Part shown: one piece after another, positions 31,106-32,565 of the stretch
Layout: each line of letters begins with the position of its first letter
How positions within the stretch are numbered: the first letter of the stretch is position 1
NCBI GenBank assembly: GCA_902532195.1
Contig: CACAHE010000011.1
Coordinates: 1-32,565, forward strand
Origin: an uncultured Pelagibacteraceae bacterium
Lineage (GTDB): Bacteria; Pseudomonadota; Alphaproteobacteria; Pelagibacterales; Pelagibacteraceae
Direction of reading: 5' to 3'
Length of the DNA stretch: 32,565 bases
Notes under the pieces: generated by a model
What the model saw: only the letters and a program-made list of their open reading frames with translations
Told to the model about the DNA's origin: nothing
Databases searched by the model: none
Made by a program: the position numbers and the translations under genes

Positions 31106-32565
31106 TATTCTCTACTTTTTTAAATAACATAGAAATTTTTCCTATTTTAACATTAGTTTTTAATATTTCGTGTTCATTAATAGATTTAATTTTTATATTC
31201 TTTTCAGATATATTAAATATTTTTAAAACTTTTAATGAACTACCTGGAATAACTGGATAGAGTAAAATCGAAATTTTTCTTATTAACTCTAAAGAAACAT
31301 ATAAAATTGTATTCAAACGTTCTTTTTCATTTTTTTTCTTCCATGGTTCTTGATCATTAAAATATTTATTTGCAGCAAAAAGTTGATCTTGTATAAAATT
31401 GACATAAAAATTAATATTTTGATTATCGATAGACTTTATTAAATTAGAATAATTTTTTTCATATGATTGTAAAATTTTATTATCTATTTCATTAAAATTG
31501 TAATTTTTTGGTATTTTTAAATCTAGATTTTTTTCAATAAAAGAAACAACTCTTTGACATAAATTTCCATAATTATTCGCTAAGTCACTATTTATACAGC
31601 TTTCTAATTTATTTTTAGAAATATTTCCATCATTTCCAAAAGAAACTTCTTTAATTAAATAATATCTTAAAGGATCTAATCCATAATTATTTATTATTTC
31701 TATTGGATCTAATATATTACCCTTCGATTTGGACATTTTTTCTTCACCTGAAAGTATCCAGCCATGACCATAAACTCTTTTAGGCGGAGCAATACCTGCG
31801 GCTAAAAGAAAAGCGGGCCAATAAATTGCATGAAATCTTAAAATATCCTTTCCAATTAAATGAATTGTAGCTGGCCAAAAAGATTTATACATTTTATCAT
31901 TGGTATCAGGATAATTTAAAGCACTTAAGTAATTAGTTAAAGCATCCAACCAAACATAAATTACATGATCTTTATTTGTGGGTACTTTAATACCCCAAGA
32001 AAAAGATTTTCTACTTACTGACAAATCCTTAAGTCCACTTTTTACAAAACTTACTACTTCATTTTTTCTAGTTTCAGGTAAAATAAAATCTGGATTATCT
32101 TTATAATATTTTAACAGTGGTTCCTGCCATTTTGATAGTTTAAAAAAATAAGATTCTTCTTCAACCCATTCAACGATAGAACCTGAAGTTTTCGAAACTT
32201 TTTTATTATCCCTATCTTCTATTTCATCATCTGAATAAAATGCTTCATCTGAAATTGAATACCATCCGGAATATTTAGAAAGATAAATTTCATTTTTCTT
32301 TTCTAGTATATTCCACAGATTTTCTACTGATTTTTTATGTCTTTTTTCAGTAGTTCTAATAAAATCATCATTTGATAAATTAAGTGTCTTAGATAGATCA
32401 AAAAACGTTTTACTTATTTCGTCACAGAAGGTTTGTGGATCCATACCCTTTTCTTTAGCAGCTCTCTGAATTTTTTGACCATGTTCATCAGTACCTGTTA
32501 AAAAAAAAACATTAAATTCTTGTATTCTTTTAAATCTCGCAAAGAAATCTGCAATAATACTAGAA
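31098..32565 (-). CDS. metG: Methionyl-tRNA synthetase (N terminus cut by the window edge)
   Basis: Charges tRNA-Met with methionine. The frame is open through the window end, and the visible protein begins inside the catalytic domain, with the conserved FLTGTDEHGQKI upstream of the internal Met at 32444. The class I signature KMSKSKGN is at about 31725-31739. WLDALTNYLSAL and HLIGKDILRFHAIYWPAFLLAAG are catalytic-domain blocks. The anticodon-binding helical domain follows (DQEPWKKK). No C-terminal tRNA-binding EMAP-like domain is present, so this is the short form. The first residues, including the HIGH motif, lie outside. tatD follows with an 8-base overlap. Confidence 0.95.
   Translation of the reverse strand, partial: SSIIADFFARFKRIQEFNVFFLTGTDEHGQKIQRAAKEKGMDPQTFCDEISKTFFDLSKTLNLSNDDFIRTTEKRHKKSVENLWNILEKKNEIYLSKYSGWYSISDEAFYSDDEIEDRDNKKVSKTSGSIVEWVEEESYFFKLSKWQEPLLKYYKDNPDFILPETRKNEVVSFVKSGLKDLSVSRKSFSWGIKVPTNKDHVIYVWLDALTNYLSALNYPDTNDKMYKSFWPATIHLIGKDILRFHAIYWPAFLLAAGIAPPKRVYGHGWILSGEEKMSKSKGNILDPIEIINNYGLDPLRYYLIKEVSFGNDGNISKNKLESCINSDLANNYGNLCQRVVSFIEKNLDLKIPKNYNFNEIDNKILQSYEKNYSNLIKSIDNQNINFYVNFIQDQLFAANKYFNDQEPWKKKNEKERLNTILYVSLELIRKISILLYPVIPGSSLKVLKIFNISEKNIKIKSINEHEILKTNVKIGKISMLFKKVENND

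Overview
The window is a low-GC, gene-dense alphaproteobacterial chromosome segment. It most resembles the SAR11 clade (Pelagibacterales). The signs are very AT-rich DNA with Lys/Asn/Ile-rich proteins, spacers of a few bases, many ATGA stop/start overlaps, a metY gene behind a SAM-V-like riboswitch, and alphaproteobacterial markers: CtaA, an NDUFS4-type complex I subunit, a cytochrome bc1 assembly chaperone, and the metG-tatD-MBL block. The clade call is inference; no 16S gene is present.

Layout. 1-6456: H+-pyrophosphatase, BamE, a bc1 chaperone, then rpmF-plsX-ihfA-merR-rpmG, chorismate mutase and heme A synthase. 6449-10019 (minus strand): two sulfhydrylase-type PLP enzymes flanking an alpha/beta hydrolase, with the SAM-V-like element directly before metY. 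10141-15290 (plus strand): rplM-rpsI, argC, an unlisted 56-residue lipoprotein gene, hom, and two carrier genes (AEC and EamA types). 15291-16654: a mostly non-coding junction with a minimal alkyltransferase gene, two tiny membrane or lipoprotein genes, and a relatively GC-rich stretch that folds on the minus strand into an RNA of about 185 nt ending in an intrinsic terminator. 16655-24822: an accessory island with a tyrosine recombinase, an FkbM methyltransferase, a nucleotide-sugar dehydrogenase, four glycosyltransferase genes and a GIY-YIG protein, ending 24 bases from tRNA-Glu. 24847-32565: core genes again (glpX, an SbmA/BacA-like transporter, NDUFS4-like, tRNA-Pro, a zinc-ribbon protein, nhaA, a glutathione peroxidase, PhnP-like MBL, tatD, and metG cut by the window edge).

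How the genes work together. The sulfur block, with hom upstream in the pathway, supports methionine synthesis from organic or reduced sulfur under S-adenosylmethionine control. hppA, nhaA, ctaA and the bc1 and complex I factors belong to membrane energetics. The island probably decorates the cell surface with a variable glycan, and its recombinase and strain-variable cargo suggest it was acquired.

The most interesting signal is the unassigned structured RNA at 16012-16196. It has two GNRA-capped hairpins, a pseudoknot or kissing-loop candidate and a strong terminator, and lies immediately upstream of a DNA-repair gene and next to the island recombinase. A dif-like inverted repeat (16620-16648) at the recombinase promoter is a candidate crossover site or operator.
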